A stretch of 64,000 nucleotides of DNA from Voacanga thouarsii (Eukaryota; Streptophyta; Magnoliopsida; Gentianales; Apocynaceae). A program made the position numbers and the translations under genes. The first letter of the stretch is position 1, and each line of letters opens with the position of its first letter. The stretch is from contig JANUWF010001622.1 in assembly GCA_026120185.1 (NCBI GenBank), positions 1,857,501 through 1,921,500 on the forward strand, read 5' to 3'. Below are positions 1-11,758 of the stretch, in pieces. The notes under the pieces are model-generated. The model searched no databases. It was not told where the DNA came from and saw nothing but the letters and a program-made list of their open reading frames with translations.

Positions 1-118
1 CATGTTTAATAAAAACGATGCCATTATATACGACGGTAAAAAAATCGTCATTTATAGCAAAAACGACGGTATTTTCTCAAATACAACGATTTCCTGACCG
101 TCGTATTTGCCTGAATTT
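1..118. repeat. CACTA-like subterminal repeat fragment
   Basis: The first 118 bases carry several short GACGGT / ACCGTC-type words in both orientations, such as ACGACGGTA and CCGTCGTAT. Repeats of this kind fill the ends of plant CACTA elements that begin CACTACAGGAAAA or similar. No terminus lies inside the window, so this is at most the inner edge of an element that starts to the left. The assignment rests on word composition alone. Confidence 0.3.
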
Positions 119-138
119 TTAGTAGTATTCTCGTTACT

Positions 139-490
139 TTATATACTATCCTCCTTGTATTAGGAAGTCAGACTTTTTTCCTATCAATATTTGATAGTTT
201 TGGAGCCCTATATGTAGGAATCTTGTCAAGAGTATTAGTGTGTAGTATTCTGCAAGTTTGATTAATTAATTAGACTATTGTTGGGCTGTTGTTTGTTTTG
301 TAAGGTTTGAGTTTATGAGTCTTTTAAAAGTCTCCACATTTGTACTTCTTTATTTGGTTAGTGAAGATTGCTTTTTTCCACTTGTGGGCGTACGTCACCT
401 CAACCAAACCATGTTAATTCTCGTATCACTTATTTTACTTCTCATTCTTCATTGTTAGATTTATTTTATTAACAAAAGTCTTTTTTTTTT
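139..490 (+). repeat. Diverged 5' LTR of the Tork-type relic
   Basis: It shares long stretches with 2018-2370, for example the AATCCTCCTTGT block near its start, TCTTGTCAAGA, and GTCTCCAC near its middle. It ends in a T-run just before the PBS-like site. The ends are approximate because similarity fades gradually on both sides. Confidence 0.6.
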
Positions 491-544
491 TTTATAAAGC
501 AGTATCAGAGCCTTTATGTTTGGAAGACTATATCTTTGGTAATT

Positions 545-1310
545 ATGGCTACATTGAAATTTGACTATGAGAAGTTTGATCACAAAGTCAACTTTGTATT
601 ATAGTAAGTTAAGATGCATGTAATGCTAACTCGAGATGGCACATAGAAAGCTTTATTAGGTAAGGCAAACTAGCATCCTAGTATAAAGAATGATGAATTT
701 GATGGCAGAGATGAGAAAGCCCTTTCAGTAATCTATTTAAGTCTCTCAAACGAGGTTCTACTAGAAATTATTAGTGAAAAGATTTCGAAGGGTCTTTGGA
801 AAAAATTGGAGGCCTTATACATGATAAAGAATGTTGTGAACCGACTTTATTTGAAATAAAGCCTCTATTTTGCTTCCTATAACTGAAGATTCTTTCATTC
901 ATTTCACACGTCAATTAGTTTGATTCTATTTTGATGGATTTAGAAAAAACAAATGTCATCATTGATGATGAAGATCAAACTATATTATCGTTATGTTCTT
1001 TTTCCCTTTCATATAAGCATTTTAGAGATACCTTTATTTATGGAAAAGAAACGATTTCGTATAAGGATATCAAATTTGCTTTAAAGTCTAGGGATAAAAC
1101 TAATGACACTATCATTAAAGTTTGATTGATAATTCTGAGGAAGTGCTTTATTCTCAAGCAAATAGTTTTGATCATGATAGTATGAGTGTTAAGTTAAAAA
1201 TCAAAATTTGGTATGTAATTATTGCCATAAAAGGGGACATATCAAGTCTGACTGTTTGAGGTTGAAGAGTAAAGAAAAAAGAAAATAAAAATTATCTGTT
1301 GAAGCTAAGT
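545..1310 (+). pseudogene. Copia gag remnant with zinc knuckle
   Basis: From the ATG at 545 the reading matches the start of Tork-lineage gag (UBN2 family): Met-Ala-Thr followed by a Lys-Phe-Asp-...-Glu-Lys-Phe pattern, then the segment around 700-880 that ends in a Leu-Tyr-Leu-Lys box. A CX2CX4HX4C zinc knuckle is intact at 1214-1255 (CNYCHKRGHIKSDC) and is followed by a Lys-rich tail. Stops occur from about 600 onwards and several frames are used, so no gag protein can be made. In intact relatives this protein builds the particle and packages RNA. Confidence 0.65.
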
Positions 1311-1369
1311 TTTGGTATTGTAGACGAATAAAGTCTTTTATGTGTGACTTATTATAAAGTAAAGCCTGA

Positions 1370-1841
1370 ATACGAGTGAGTTTTGAATTTAGGATCTTGT
1401 TATCACACTTGTCCTAATAAGAATTAATCTCCACGTATGAATTTGTTGATGATAGAATTTGTTTAATGTGGGCAATAATATTACTTACAAGATTGATGTG
1501 AAACATGCTCTTGATTTGAAGAAAAATTTCATCTCTCTGGGTACTTGTGAGTCTATTAGGTACAAATTTGAAGCTCTAGGTGGAGTTATGGAGGTTAGTA
1601 ATAGTTTTTTTGTTATTATGAAAGTTATTAGATTTGGAAGTTTATATTATTGCAAAGATCTACTATTAGAGATTTTGTTTCATCATGTTTGAATAATTCA
1701 GATGTTAAAATATTATGTGGGTGCCATGAGCATGTCCTTGCTAAGGAGGCAATGCTGAGAACAAACACTTTGGTAATTTGTTATGTACCTCTTTTTAAAG
1801 ACAAGTCCAAATCCTATTGCGACTTGATTTTAGATTCTTGA
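1370..1841 (+). pseudogene. Copia protease / pre-integrase remnant
   Basis: A stretch near 1385-1425 reads like the aspartic protease start of Tork elements (Trp-Ile-Leu-...-Cys-...-His-...-Cys-Pro-Asn-Lys), with the catalytic Asp-Ser-Gly not preserved. The open segment 1459-1692 contains Leu-Lys-Lys-Asn-Phe-Ile-Ser-Leu-Gly-Thr, the conserved block before the integrase zinc-binding region. The frame at 1650-1841 is weaker. Everything after this is deleted before the 3' LTR. Confidence 0.5.
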
Positions 1842-2017
1842 GTTAACTTTTGGCTTCTATGGAGAAAATAGAGTAATATTTTTGTCATCTCATGAAGATT
1901 TGCTTGAGGAGTTAGAATTCAAATCAAGTTGAAGATTTGAAAAAGTTGTTTTGTTTTCTAACTTTATTAGGTTAGGAATACTAGTTCCCATTGTTTTGTA
2001 TAGTCTTACTTGGATTA

Positions 2018-2370
2018 AGAAATACAATCCTCCTTGTGTTAGGATGTTAGATTTTGTTCCTATCAATACTTAGTAGTTTTGGAATCTTAAATATAGGAGT
2101 CTTGTCAAGATTATAATTATGTAATCTTCAACAAGTTGGGTTAATTAATCAAACTATTGTTGGGTTTTCGTTTGTTTTTTGAGATTTGAGTTTGTGAATA
2201 TTTTGAGAGTCTCCACTTTTGTACTGCTTTGTTTAGTTAGTAACGATTACTCTTTTTTGCCTATGGATATAGGCCACCTCGATCAAATCACATTAATTCT
2301 CGTTTCACGTATTTTACTTCTAATTCTTCATTATTAGATTCATTTTATTACCAAATGTCTTTTTTTTTTC
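2018..2370 (+). repeat. Diverged 3' LTR of the Tork-type relic
   Basis: This is the partner of 139-490 in the same orientation and order. Many substitutions between the two copies point to an old insertion. The boundaries are approximate. Confidence 0.6.
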
Positions 2371-2820
2371 AACTAACAACACCTAACATTTTTTTCTCTC
2401 ATTTCCTTTATTTCCAAATCCTTGAATTCAAATACATCCTAAGTTTGCTTACCTATTAATCCCTTTATCTTGACACTTTAAGGTAAATAAGTTACTAATA
2501 ATCCAATAGTCGAATATTTAACTTATAATTGAGAAATCTAACTCTGAATGTATTAAGAAAACATGGAGATATTGGTGAAACTTATTATTATTTTAGTATG
2601 CTGATTCATATCTTTTCTTCCAAAGAAATAATCTTATTGTTTTATTTTACCATTAATATTATGCCTTTCACTCAAATACTTAAATAATCATAAAATTTAC
2701 ACTAATAGCCTAAACTCCACAAAGAAATTAGAGATGCTAAACACCATCATGCCAAAATAAGTGCTTACGTTTTAAGCCATGTTCAAAGATGGCACTATTA
2801 TTAACTATCAATATTATTTG
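2371..2820. other. AT-rich stretch, nothing recognised
   Basis: I see no open reading frame, repeat structure or motif here that I can assign. Confidence 0.5.
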
Positions 2821-3104
2821 AAAAATTAGCTGATTCAATCCCTTAATTTTTATGTTTTGAAGGCTTAGGTCCTTTTTTTTTTTTTCCAACTTTTTAGGTT
2901 CTCTAACTATTAGTTTTGTGCAATTTTGGTCATTTTTTTAGGGTTCCGTTAGTCAAACCGTCATCTGGCTAATGAAATCCTAATAAAAGGACCAAAACAG
3001 TACACAAATATTAGTTAGGGGACCTAACAAGTTAAAAAAAGAAAAAGAAAAGGGACCTAAATTTCTAAAATATAAAAGATAAGGGACTTAATTGACTAAT
3101 TTTT
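2821..3104. mobile_element. Fold-back MITE, copy A
   Basis: The stretch is a long imperfect inverted repeat. It opens with AAAAATTAGCTGATTCAATC, and its end is the reverse complement of a closely similar sequence. The arms also pair further in (TTAGGTCC with GGACCTAA, and TAGGGTTCCGTTAG near the loop). A related copy lies at 4030-4301. No coding capacity is present, as expected for a MITE. The superfamily is not clear and I found no clean target-site duplication. Confidence 0.7.
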
Positions 3105-3780
3105 CTTTAAATAATAAAACAATTAAAAATTTTGTCTCCAAATTTGAAAGGATTTCAAGTGGATTTAAGATGAATTCTTGAAATTTTATTTTTAAAAATA
3201 CTAAAATAATTAAAGTATTCGTTGCAAATCTATCTTAAATTTAATTAAAAATTGGAACAAATTCGGAATAAAGTCTTAAAAATATATTATTTAATAAAAT
3301 TTAAAAATAAATTAATAAAAAATCCTCTCCAACTCCATCCCAGATTTGGGATAAATTTGGCCTGCAAAATTCTTATAGAGGAATCCATTCCAAGTCAAAG
3401 ACGGTTAGTTAACAAAAAATTCAAAAAGAAATTAATAAAAGAATTATTCCCAACTTTGAATGAAATTGGGGATAGATTCTTTAAGAAAATTTATTATTAA
3501 ATGAAAAATTAAAATAAAATTTTAATAAAAGAATCTAACACAAATATATCTCAAATTTAGGAGAATTTTGGAACAGAATCTTAAGAAAAATTTATTATTT
3601 AACAAAAAATAAAAATTTAATAATTTAATCAAGGAATACTTCCAAATTTTAATTAATTTGCATCGTTGATGTTCAAATTTTATTTTTAATTGATCCAATA
3701 AAATGGTTAGTATAATCATTTTATTAATAATTTTTTTAAATCTTTAATACAATTCAAGTTAAATGAATAAATATATCATT
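3105..3780. repeat. AT-rich degenerate tandem-like repeats
   Basis: A phrase containing GGAACA, AGTCTTAA or ATCTTAAG, a TTATTATTTAA box and then AATTAATAAAA recurs at roughly 3250, 3410, 3490 and 3560. This gives a loosely periodic, highly AT-rich tract. The unit length varies, so an ancient satellite or stacked element debris is possible. The open frames here are by-products of low complexity. Confidence 0.35.
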
Positions 3781-3936
3781 AAATGCGCTTATACTGCCTT
3801 CACTCAAACCCTTTCAAAGAAGCAAGGGATTCGACTTCACTTATAAGATGACGAGAATCAAGCAAACGTCACAATGTAATATTATTTAAACACTTGATAA
3901 AATAACAAATTAAATTTAGTGTGATTAAAATTTTAT

Positions 3937-3957
3937 ATATATATATATATATATATA
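3937..3957. repeat. TA dinucleotide microsatellite
   Basis: An uninterrupted run of about ten TA units. Confidence 0.9.
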
Positions 3958-4029
3958 AACTTTTGTAAAAAATCTAACAATTAAATTATTAATTTGTAAA
4001 ACTTATATATACTTTACAAGTATGTTTAG

Positions 4030-4301
4030 AAAATTAGCTGATTCAATCCTTTAACTTTTATTTTTGACAATTTTGATCTCTTTTTTTTTTTCAACTTGTT
4101 AGTTTCCCTAACTATTATTTTTATACCGTTTTGATCCTTTTATTAGGGTTCCGTTAGTCAAATGATGGGTTGACTAACAAAATCCTAAAAAAAAGACTAA
4201 AATTATACAAAAATAATAGTTAGAGGACCTAAAAAGTACCCCAAAAAATGGACCTAAACCTCCAAAACACAAAAGATAAGGGATTAAATCAACTAATTTT
4301 T
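4030..4301. mobile_element. Fold-back MITE, copy B
   Basis: It has the same architecture as 2821-3104. It starts AAAATTAGCTGATTCAATCC, contains the TAGGGTTCCGTTAG core, and ends with the inverted partner of its start. Comparing the arms and cores of the two copies shows many substitutions, so both are old. Confidence 0.7.
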
Positions 4302-4413
4302 CCTATTATTTTATCCTAATGCACTGTAATTATCATGTCAAATATTGATGATGTTCTTACCTCTAAAAACTCCTGTCCTACAAAACTCAAATTCCAATCA
4401 TAATTTTGGAGGA

Positions 4414-4417
<4 letters not shown>

Positions 4418-4470
<53 letters not shown>
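4418..4470. repeat. AT dinucleotide microsatellite
   Basis: A pure AT run of about 26 units, followed by unique sequence. Confidence 0.95.
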
Positions 4471-4471
<1 letters not shown>

Positions 4472-6233
4472 TGTGTGACTATGACATTTCACAACTCTCC
4501 TATACTTTATTTGATTGTTAAGAAAAGTTAGGTGAAAAAATAATTGTATTCTTTATTTTTAAAATTCAATAATTAGTATATTATTTATGTTTTGAGACAA
4601 GAATTTGATTCCTGATATTTGAGAAAATAAATATTAATGTGATTATTATATTATATTATATTATATTCAATATATATAATTATTTTTATAATATCATATT
4701 AATATAAAATAAATTATCAAATAATTATAAAAATAATTATCGAATAAATATAACTATAAAAATAATTATTTTCAATATTTTATTTTATTTTATATTAATG
4801 TGATATAATAAAAATAATTATAATATTGAATAAATAAAAAATAAAATAAAATTTATATTTAAAGATGTAAAAACACTATTTATGTTTTTTCATTTATTAT
4901 AACCATTTGAAAGAAAAAATATAATTAAATTATACAATAATATGATAAATATTTAAAAATAAATTTGAAATTTTCATACGCTTAATATTTTATTTTTAAA
5001 TATTAAAAATATTTTGTATTATTTTCCTTAAATATTTTTTTAAATTTTTTAAATAGAGGAATATAATCTATCTAAAATCATATTTTATAAATTCACCTTT
5101 TTAAAATTTAGATTTTGCAACATTACTTTTTTTATGTACCAATCAAAACCCATAACTTCCTGGTATCCTTGGATTGCAATTAAATCTGATCGAATTATCA
5201 ATTCAATTCAAAAGGTTTACTTTAAATAATTTTTATTTTTTAATAATTGTCATTTACTGACAAAATATCATATTCTTTCACTTTTATCTCATATGAATTT
5301 TTTTTCTTATAGTTCAAATTATTTTTCAATTCAAATAAATTGTTCTCAAACAAAGATGCAGACATAAAAATTTTTAAAAATTGAGAAGCATTTACATGCC
5401 TATAATCAATGAGAAAGTATTAACTTAAAATATATCAAAATAAAAACAATGTTGGGGCTGAGTTTGGCAAGGAAAGTTTGGGGACCAATGCCTTCTTACT
5501 AAGCCACCCTGCCCGCCAACTTCCGTGATTTCCCACTCTATTTGTAAGTATTGGCGACGGGGGGGAAAAAAATGATGAAACTCATGATGGTTGGGTTGAT
5601 CCTCTCTCATTTTGACATCAAAATGGTGGATACCAATCTTATTTCGTTCTTCACATCCAAATAGATGCGCTTGTGACCAAAAGTACCTAAAAGCAAGCTT
5701 CGCTATCTGGTTGGTTCCTGACCAGCTCCTTCCCTTGAAGCAATGGTAGTTGTGCTGCTCTTCCATATCTCTTCTTTGGCAGCCTTCATGTTGTCCTGGG
5801 AGAACACCATGGGGCAGCTATATGTATGTTTCAATTTATATTAGACGAAGGTAGATGGAATATATCTCGTGATTTTTTAAGGGTTAGGGATGGTTCTTGA
5901 GATGGTTCAAGATTAATCAGGCGAAACTTGGATACTTAATTTTAAAAATAAAAAGTATCTAATGGCTAAAAGTATAAGGATGCCACTTGCTAGTGATAAA
6001 TGTACACTATATCTAGACTGTACTGGGTTAAGAATTGAATTAAGATGAATTTATTAAAATTTAATAAAATATTATTAAATATAGAGCCTAATTATTAATG
6101 TGAGAGAAAGGAAATATGATATGTTGTGAATATATAAGAGCTATTGAGAAATAAAAATTATTTAAATTAATACTATTTTAAATTAAAATAAAATTTTAAA
6201 TTAAAGAGAATTTCTATCCAAATATAACCTTAA
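4471..6233. other. AT-rich intergenic stretch, no gene assigned
   Basis: Most of this is very AT-rich, with a TATAT(TA) run near 4646-4670 and long A/T mixtures up to 5400. A GC-richer patch at 5425-5820 contains a 113-codon minus-strand frame. Its protein (His/Phe/Pro-rich, starting MEEQHNYH) matches nothing I know, and neighbouring frames are equally open, so I do not call it a gene. Confidence 0.4.
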
Positions 6234-6235
6234 TA

Positions 6236-6541
6236 CTCCATCCGTTTCAAAATACTTATTCATAAAACTTTTTTATTTTGTTTCAAAATATTTGTTCATG
6301 TACATATTTCTAGAACTAATCATTAGTTTTTATCTATTTTACCCTCATTTTTTCTAAATCAACTGCATAACTTTTCAAAATTCTTCTTTTTTCTTACTTC
6401 TTAGAAATTTTCATCAACCAATAACTATCATATTTTTAATATGGGTAGAATAAGAATTTTATTTAAATTGTTATATTATTTTCAACACCCTTAATTTATG
6501 TGTAAAAAGTTTTATGAACAAGTATTTTAAAACGGAAGAAG
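6236..6541. mobile_element. Stowaway-type MITE (Tc1/mariner)
   Basis: Terminal inverted repeats of about 38 bp begin CTCCATCCGTTTCAAAATAC and end with the matching ...TTTTAAAACGGAAGAAG. TA dinucleotides flank both sides (6234-6235 and 6542-6543), the target duplication of mariner-type elements. The CTCC-TCCGT start is the Stowaway signature. The element is 306 bp and non-coding, and it would depend on a mariner transposase encoded elsewhere. Confidence 0.88.
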
Positions 6542-6543
6542 TA

Positions 6544-8100
6544 ATTTATTTCGTCTCGTTCAACTGTTAATCTATACCGATCATATCACTTAGACGGACA
6601 AACCATTAACTTGTTTATTATGCTCTATTTTTTAAAAACATTTGTGACACTTTTTTGATACCTCGAGCCCTAGGCTACAAGTAATACTACTAGCACTTAT
6701 TTCTTTGTTTTTTCTTTTTCTTTTGGGGGGGGGGGGGGGGGTTTAGTTTCTGTTTTCTACTCTTATCAAATCCTTGATCTAATTTTGTAGTTGATTAGTT
6801 TAAAAAAAAAAAACACTTCCAATATTTACATTATGTTTAGTTGGAATGAGGAAAAAAAAAGAGAAAACAAATTGAGGAAATATTTTTTTTTTGAACTACA
6901 GATAAATATGAAATGAAAGTAAATTGAGAGAAACTACATGAACAAATAATCTTCCTCTTTAATTTAAAAAATATTGAGAAATAAATGGAAATAAAAAGAC
7001 AAATATGTCTCTATATATTTCGATATATTATATGTAATATGTATAATGATAAATTTAAAATATTAAAAAAATCTCCTAATTTGAAATATAACTAAAAATA
7101 AAATAAAATAAATACATTTGCTTTCTTTGATGGAGATCAAAATGTGTTTCTTCCCCTTGCCATGTCCTTCCCTGCTCCCTCAAAAGATTCTCAATTTAAA
7201 AAAAAAAAAAAAAAGCAGACATGGAAAAGGCTAGTATTGTGATGAATGAATAGTATTCCCACTTCCGCTGGATTGGGGAGAATAAACTTCCTACGCTTTC
7301 TACAGAAAGGAGGAGAGAACGATGATAATGAATTAATGATGGAGCCCTCCACTCATCGTTGTGGTAATAGTTACAGCGGTATGGATACCCCTTTCATCGA
7401 TTATCGTCGTTATTATTGCCCGAAAGAAGATTCGGCGCTATCAAAAATGTTGAAGCAACCAATTCTGAAGTCGTTTCCGTACCAACCACACTGGTCGGTG
7501 GCTAGCAGTTCAGCGCTCCTCCTAAAAGCAAATCCATATAAATCCATCATGCATCCGTCACATCAGCTGATCCATTCCTCAAATCTAAAGGCCTAAGAAG
7601 TAGTTCCGGCTAATCTTGCACTTATTCTTTTTTTTTTTTTTTGTTGCTTAAATCTCAATTTCACCCAAAAATCTATACTTTTTAACAATTACACTCTTAA
7701 AGTACATTTTGAGCGTCCCAAGATTGAGTATAATCAGACCCCGACTCTTACTCCCTGAATAACCTTGCTAAGAGATGCAGACATGGACCGATGATGCTGA
7801 TATGGTAAGTGACATGAACAGAAGATCCTGATATAGCAGGTGACAGTCAAATTTCACGTTACCTTGTTATATCTACCATTTAAAAAAATTACCTTTTCAT
7901 ATTTATCATTTAAAAAAAAACTCAATTCAAAAAATTTTTTTTTTATTAACAAATGTATTACTTGATTCCCGAGGCCAAAAATAAAAAATAAAAAAAAGAA
8001 AACATCCTGACCACAAAATTCCAAACCCGTTGAAAGTTGCGGTGAAGAAGGGAAGTTCATATATAAGCTTGAAATACTCAAATTTCTTTTCTTTTCCTTG
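6544..8100. other. Intergenic stretch with poly-G tract, no gene assigned
   Basis: A G homopolymer of about 17 bases lies near 6725-6742, and A-runs near 6810 and 7200. A 116-codon plus-strand frame at 7246-7596 has less biased composition but resembles no family I recognise, and it lacks splice or context support. The rest is AT-rich and featureless. Confidence 0.4.
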
Positions 8101-8329
8101 ATTTTGTCTTTCTCCATAGCAAATCGAAGAAGGGAATCACTCGTGAGTTTCTCACAAATGAGTATGTTGACAATAAGAAAGAAATCAATTACGACTGCGG
8201 TCAATTGGCTCCAGTGGTTACTTCATGGACAAACGACAATCCAGCAAAGATTCTACAGGTGTTGTAACAAAAATGTTTGTTAATAGTTTTCATATTTAAT
8301 TTCTGTGTTTAGGTTTTCATTGTTGAAAG

Positions 8330-8684
8330 TGTTATAAAATTAGGGTAATGTTAAAATAAAATCTTCACACTACACACTAATAAAACTCTAACTATTTTGT
8401 ACAAGAATTTCTCTCTTTCTCTTCTTTCACAATTTTCTCTAATCTTTCTTTCACTAATCTTTTTTTCACAAAAAAAATGGTGTATTACAAGTTTAGAGAA
8501 TAGCTATATTTATAGAGCTCTAATTAGTGGATTACATCATGGCATACATCATCTTCCACTAATCTTAATTAGTGGTATCTCCACTAAATGGTGGACATCC
8601 ATAAAAATCTTCTCTAATTATTCACATAAATCCATAATTAGTGGAGCCTCCACTAATTAATAGAGATTCCAATAATTCATAACA
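8330..8684 (-). repeat. 3' LTR of the GRF-intron Copia element
   Basis: It begins and ends with TGTTAT...AACA, 355 bp. Its inner side abuts the purine tract (plus-strand CTCCCCCTTGG). Its outer side abuts GAAAG. Confidence 0.95.
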
Positions 8685-8809
8685 CTCCCCCTTGGATGTT
8701 CATCCATTATATAAAGAATATGCCTCGTTAAAACCTTACTAGATAAAAACCCAGTGGGAAAAAAATCTAGTGAAGGAAAAAGAATATACTATTTCTATAT
8801 GTCTGTTTA

Positions 8810-9370
8810 TTACTCCCCCTGATGAGATGATTCCTTTAAATCTTTAAACCGACGCATACCGATTTTATATCTCAACTTCTCAAATGTTGCAGTCGGTAAA
8901 GTTTTCGTGAAAATATCTGCGAGGTTATCACATGACCGAATTTGTAGCACATCAATTTCACCTTTCTTCTGGAGTTCATGAGTAAAGAAGAATTTTAGTG
9001 AAATATGTTTTGTCCGATCTCCTTTAATATATCCTCCTCGTAATTGAGCTATGCAAGCTGCATTGTCTTCATAAAGAGGAGTTGTAATACCTTTGATTGA
9101 TGATAATCCACAACTTTCTCGGATATAATGAATCATGGATCTTAGCCATACACATTCTCGATTTGCTTCATGAATGGCTATAATTTCAGCATGATTTGAA
9201 GAAATAGCTGCTATAGATTGTTTCGTAGAACGCTATGATATAGCAGTATTTTCACATATAAATAGATAGCCCGTTTGAGAACGTGCTTTATGTGGATCAG
9301 ATAAATAATCAGCATCTGCATAACCTATCAATGTTGGACTGGTTTTATTTGAATAAAATAATCCGAGATC
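8810..9370 (-). pseudogene. Copia RNase H region
   Basis: The clearest part (9136 down to 8810) reads Tyr-Glu-Asp-Asn-Ala-Ala-Cys-Ile-Ala, then Asp-Arg-Thr-Lys-His-Ile-Ser, then Asn-Leu-Ala-Asp-Ile-Phe-Thr-Lys. This is the C-terminal half of the Copia RNase H, which degrades the RNA strand during reverse transcription. The upstream half (about 9140-9370) still shows the GYADADY-like and Ala-Glu-...-Ala-Ile-His pieces but is broken by frame changes. The product would end close to the 3' LTR. Confidence 0.85.
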
Positions 9371-9379
9371 AATTGTACC

Positions 9380-10783
9380 TTAGAGATATCGAATGACTTG
9401 TTTAATTCCATTCCAATGTCGTCGTGTTGGTGAAGAACTAAATCTTGCTAATAAATTGACAGCAAAAGCAATATCAGGTCGTGTATTATTAGCAAGATAC
9501 ATCAATGCACCAATTGCACTGAGATATGGTACTTCAGGACCAAGGAGTTCTTCATCATTTTCTTGAGGTCGGAAAGGATCTTTATCCACATTTAATGATC
9601 GAACGATCATTGGAATATTCAATGGATGTGCTTTGTCCATGTAAAATCTTTTTAGCACTTTTGCTGTATATGTTGATTGATGAATAAATGTTCTACTCTC
9701 CAGATATTCAATTTGTAAACCAAGGCAAAATTTGGTTTTACCAAAATCCTTGATTTCGAATTCTCTTTTTAAATAATCAAATGTTTCTTGGAGCTCTTCA
9801 GGAGTTCCAATAAGATTAATATCATAAACATATATAGCTAATATCACAAATTTAGAACCAGATTTCTTAATAAAAACACATGGACATACCTGGTCATTTT
9901 TAAATCCCGCTTTCAATAAATATTCACTAAGACGTGTGAACCACATGCGCCCAAATTGATTCAGGCCATATGATGATTTCTGCAACTTGATGGAGTAATT
10001 TTCACGAGGATAATGGTTATATACTTCAGGCATATGAAATCCTTCGGGGATTTTCATGTAAACATCATTTTCTAAATTTCCATACAAGTAAGCAGTGACA
10101 ACATCTAATAGGCGCATATCTATCTTTTCATGTACTGCCAAACTGATAAGATATCGGAGTGTAATCGCATCAACAACAGGAGAATAAGTTTCATCATAAT
10201 CAATACCTGGTCTTTGTGAAAAATCTTGGGCTACTAATCGCGCTTTATATCGAACGATTTCACTCTTTTCATTGTGCTTTCACACAAATATCCATTTGTA
10301 GCCAACAGGTTTTACACCTTCTGGTGTTCGGACTGCAAGTCCAAAAAAATCACGTTTTGTCAGTGCATTTAACTCCGATTGAATCGCATCTTTCCATTGC
10401 AGCCAATCTTTTCTATGCCGACATTCATCAACTGATATTGGTTCAAGATCATCATTATCCTGTGTAACATCAAGAGATATATTATATGCAAATATATTAT
10501 CAATAACAGTTTCTATCCGATTCCAACTTCTACCGGAAGTGGTATAATTGATAGAAATTTCAGTGTTACTTTCATCAACTTTTGGTTCTTTGTCATCAGT
10601 TCTCTCTTGGTCTTTATCATTCTTTTCTTCACTATGATCTTCTGGATCATTTAATCCTCTTTTCTTTCGAGGATTTTTATCTTTAGAACCAAGAGGTCGG
10701 CCACGCTTACGGCGTGTTTTTGACTCAATGACTATAGGTATAATATTTTGTTCTGCTTGGAACTTCAATTCGAATAGGAGCAT
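9380..10783 (-). pseudogene. Copia reverse transcriptase region
   Basis: The first frame (10783 down to 10280) ends with the GYKWIF box that opens Copia RT, after an Arg/Lys-rich and acidic linker. The second frame (10141 down to 9380) carries Leu-Asp-Val-Val-Thr-Ala-Tyr-Leu-Tyr-Gly, Ser-Ser-Tyr-Gly-Leu-Asn-Gln, and the catalytic box. That box reads YVYD at about 9825-9836 where Copia RTs have YVDD, so one catalytic Asp is Tyr. The two frames are separated by a break near 10141-10280. The enzyme would copy the element RNA into DNA in the particle, but this copy is not expected to work. Confidence 0.85.
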
Positions 10784-10919
10784 TTATAGTCTGGAATATG
10801 CGATTTTGTAACTCTTCCGGAGTCAACAAAAGCGTACGGCATTTGATTTGCAATGCTTTGCAAATGAATTATCTTTTGAACTTCAAGTTCACATGCGCTT
10901 GTGCGCGGATCAAGATAAT

Positions 10920-11758
10920 TTAATGATGTTGTTCAAGCAAGATCCTTTTTATCTTGTTTTGGTTCTCCCCTAATTTAGGAAATAATGATTCATCAAAATG
11001 ACAATCAACAAATCTTACTTGTGAATACATCTCTGTCGGGGGTTCAACATACACGATAATAGAGGGAGAATCATATCCAACGTATATCCCCTTTCTTCTT
11101 TGAGGACCCATCTTTGTACGTTGGTTTGGTGCAATTGGAATATATACGACACACCCAAAAATTCTTAAATGAGCAATATTTGGTTCGACCCAAAAGCCAA
11201 TTGCAAAGGAGAGAATTTATGATAACTAGCTGGTCTTATACGTACAAGTGTTGCGGCATGTAGAATAGCATGTCCCCGAGCGGATGTTGGGAGATTTGTT
11301 TTCATTAATAATGGTCTAGCAATTAATTGTAATCGTTTAATCAAAGATTCGACAAGACCATTTTGTGTGTGAACATGAGCTACGGGATGTTCAACATTAA
11401 TCCCAATTGACATGCAATATGCATCAAAAGCATGTGATGAAAATTCACCGACATTATCCAAACGGATATTTTTAATGTGATGGTCAGGAAATTGTGCTCG
11501 TAATTTAATTATTTGAGCAAGTAATCTACGTAAACGCCAGGTTGCGAGTAGATAATAAACATACATGTGACCATCGGGATGATGCATCAATTAAGACCAT
11601 AAAATATTTGAACGGTCCACATGGTGGATCAATAGGTCCACAAATATCTCCGTGAATCCGTTCGAGAAATGTAGGACTTTCAGCTCCTACTTTTCTTGGT
11701 GATGGTTTAACAATTAATTTTCCTAGGGAACATGCGGTACATGCGAATTTTTCTGATG
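10920..11758 (-). pseudogene. Copia integrase region
   Basis: The frame from 11590 to 11165 contains Ile-Lys-...-Arg-Leu-Asp-Asn-Val-Gly-Glu-Phe, the second Asp box of the DDE core. It then has Ala-His-Val-His-Thr-Gln-Asn-Gly-Leu-Val-Glu, with the Glu that completes the triad. The frame 11111-10920 reads Gly-Pro-Gln-Arg-Arg-Lys-Gly-Ile-Tyr-Val-Gly-Tyr, the C-terminal box typical of Copia integrase. The first Asp lies in the broken part near 11600-11700. The protein would insert the cDNA into the genome. Confidence 0.8.

Larger units (their letters stand above)
139..2370 (+). mobile_element. Decayed Tork-type Ty1/Copia retrotransposon, internally deleted
   Basis: Two related direct repeats (about 139-490 and 2018-2370) flank a short internal region and look like diverged LTRs. 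A PBS-like GTATCAGAGCC lies at about 502-512, a degraded form of the tRNA-Met site TGGTATCAGAGC. The inner part holds, in order, gag, a zinc knuckle, a protease-like stretch and the start of the pre-integrase region, then runs straight into the second LTR. Integrase core, RT and RNase H are missing. Stops and frameshifts are frequent, so this is an old inactive copy. Exact LTR ends and a target-site duplication could not be fixed. Confidence 0.7.

Noticed and set aside
5425..5766. 113-codon minus-strand frame with an ordinary amino-acid mix
   Set aside because: No family recognised, neighbouring frames are equally open, and there is no splice or promoter context.
7246..7596. 116-codon plus-strand frame
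   Set aside because: No recognisable domain; a second frame in the same place looks just as protein-like, so a real gene cannot be supported.
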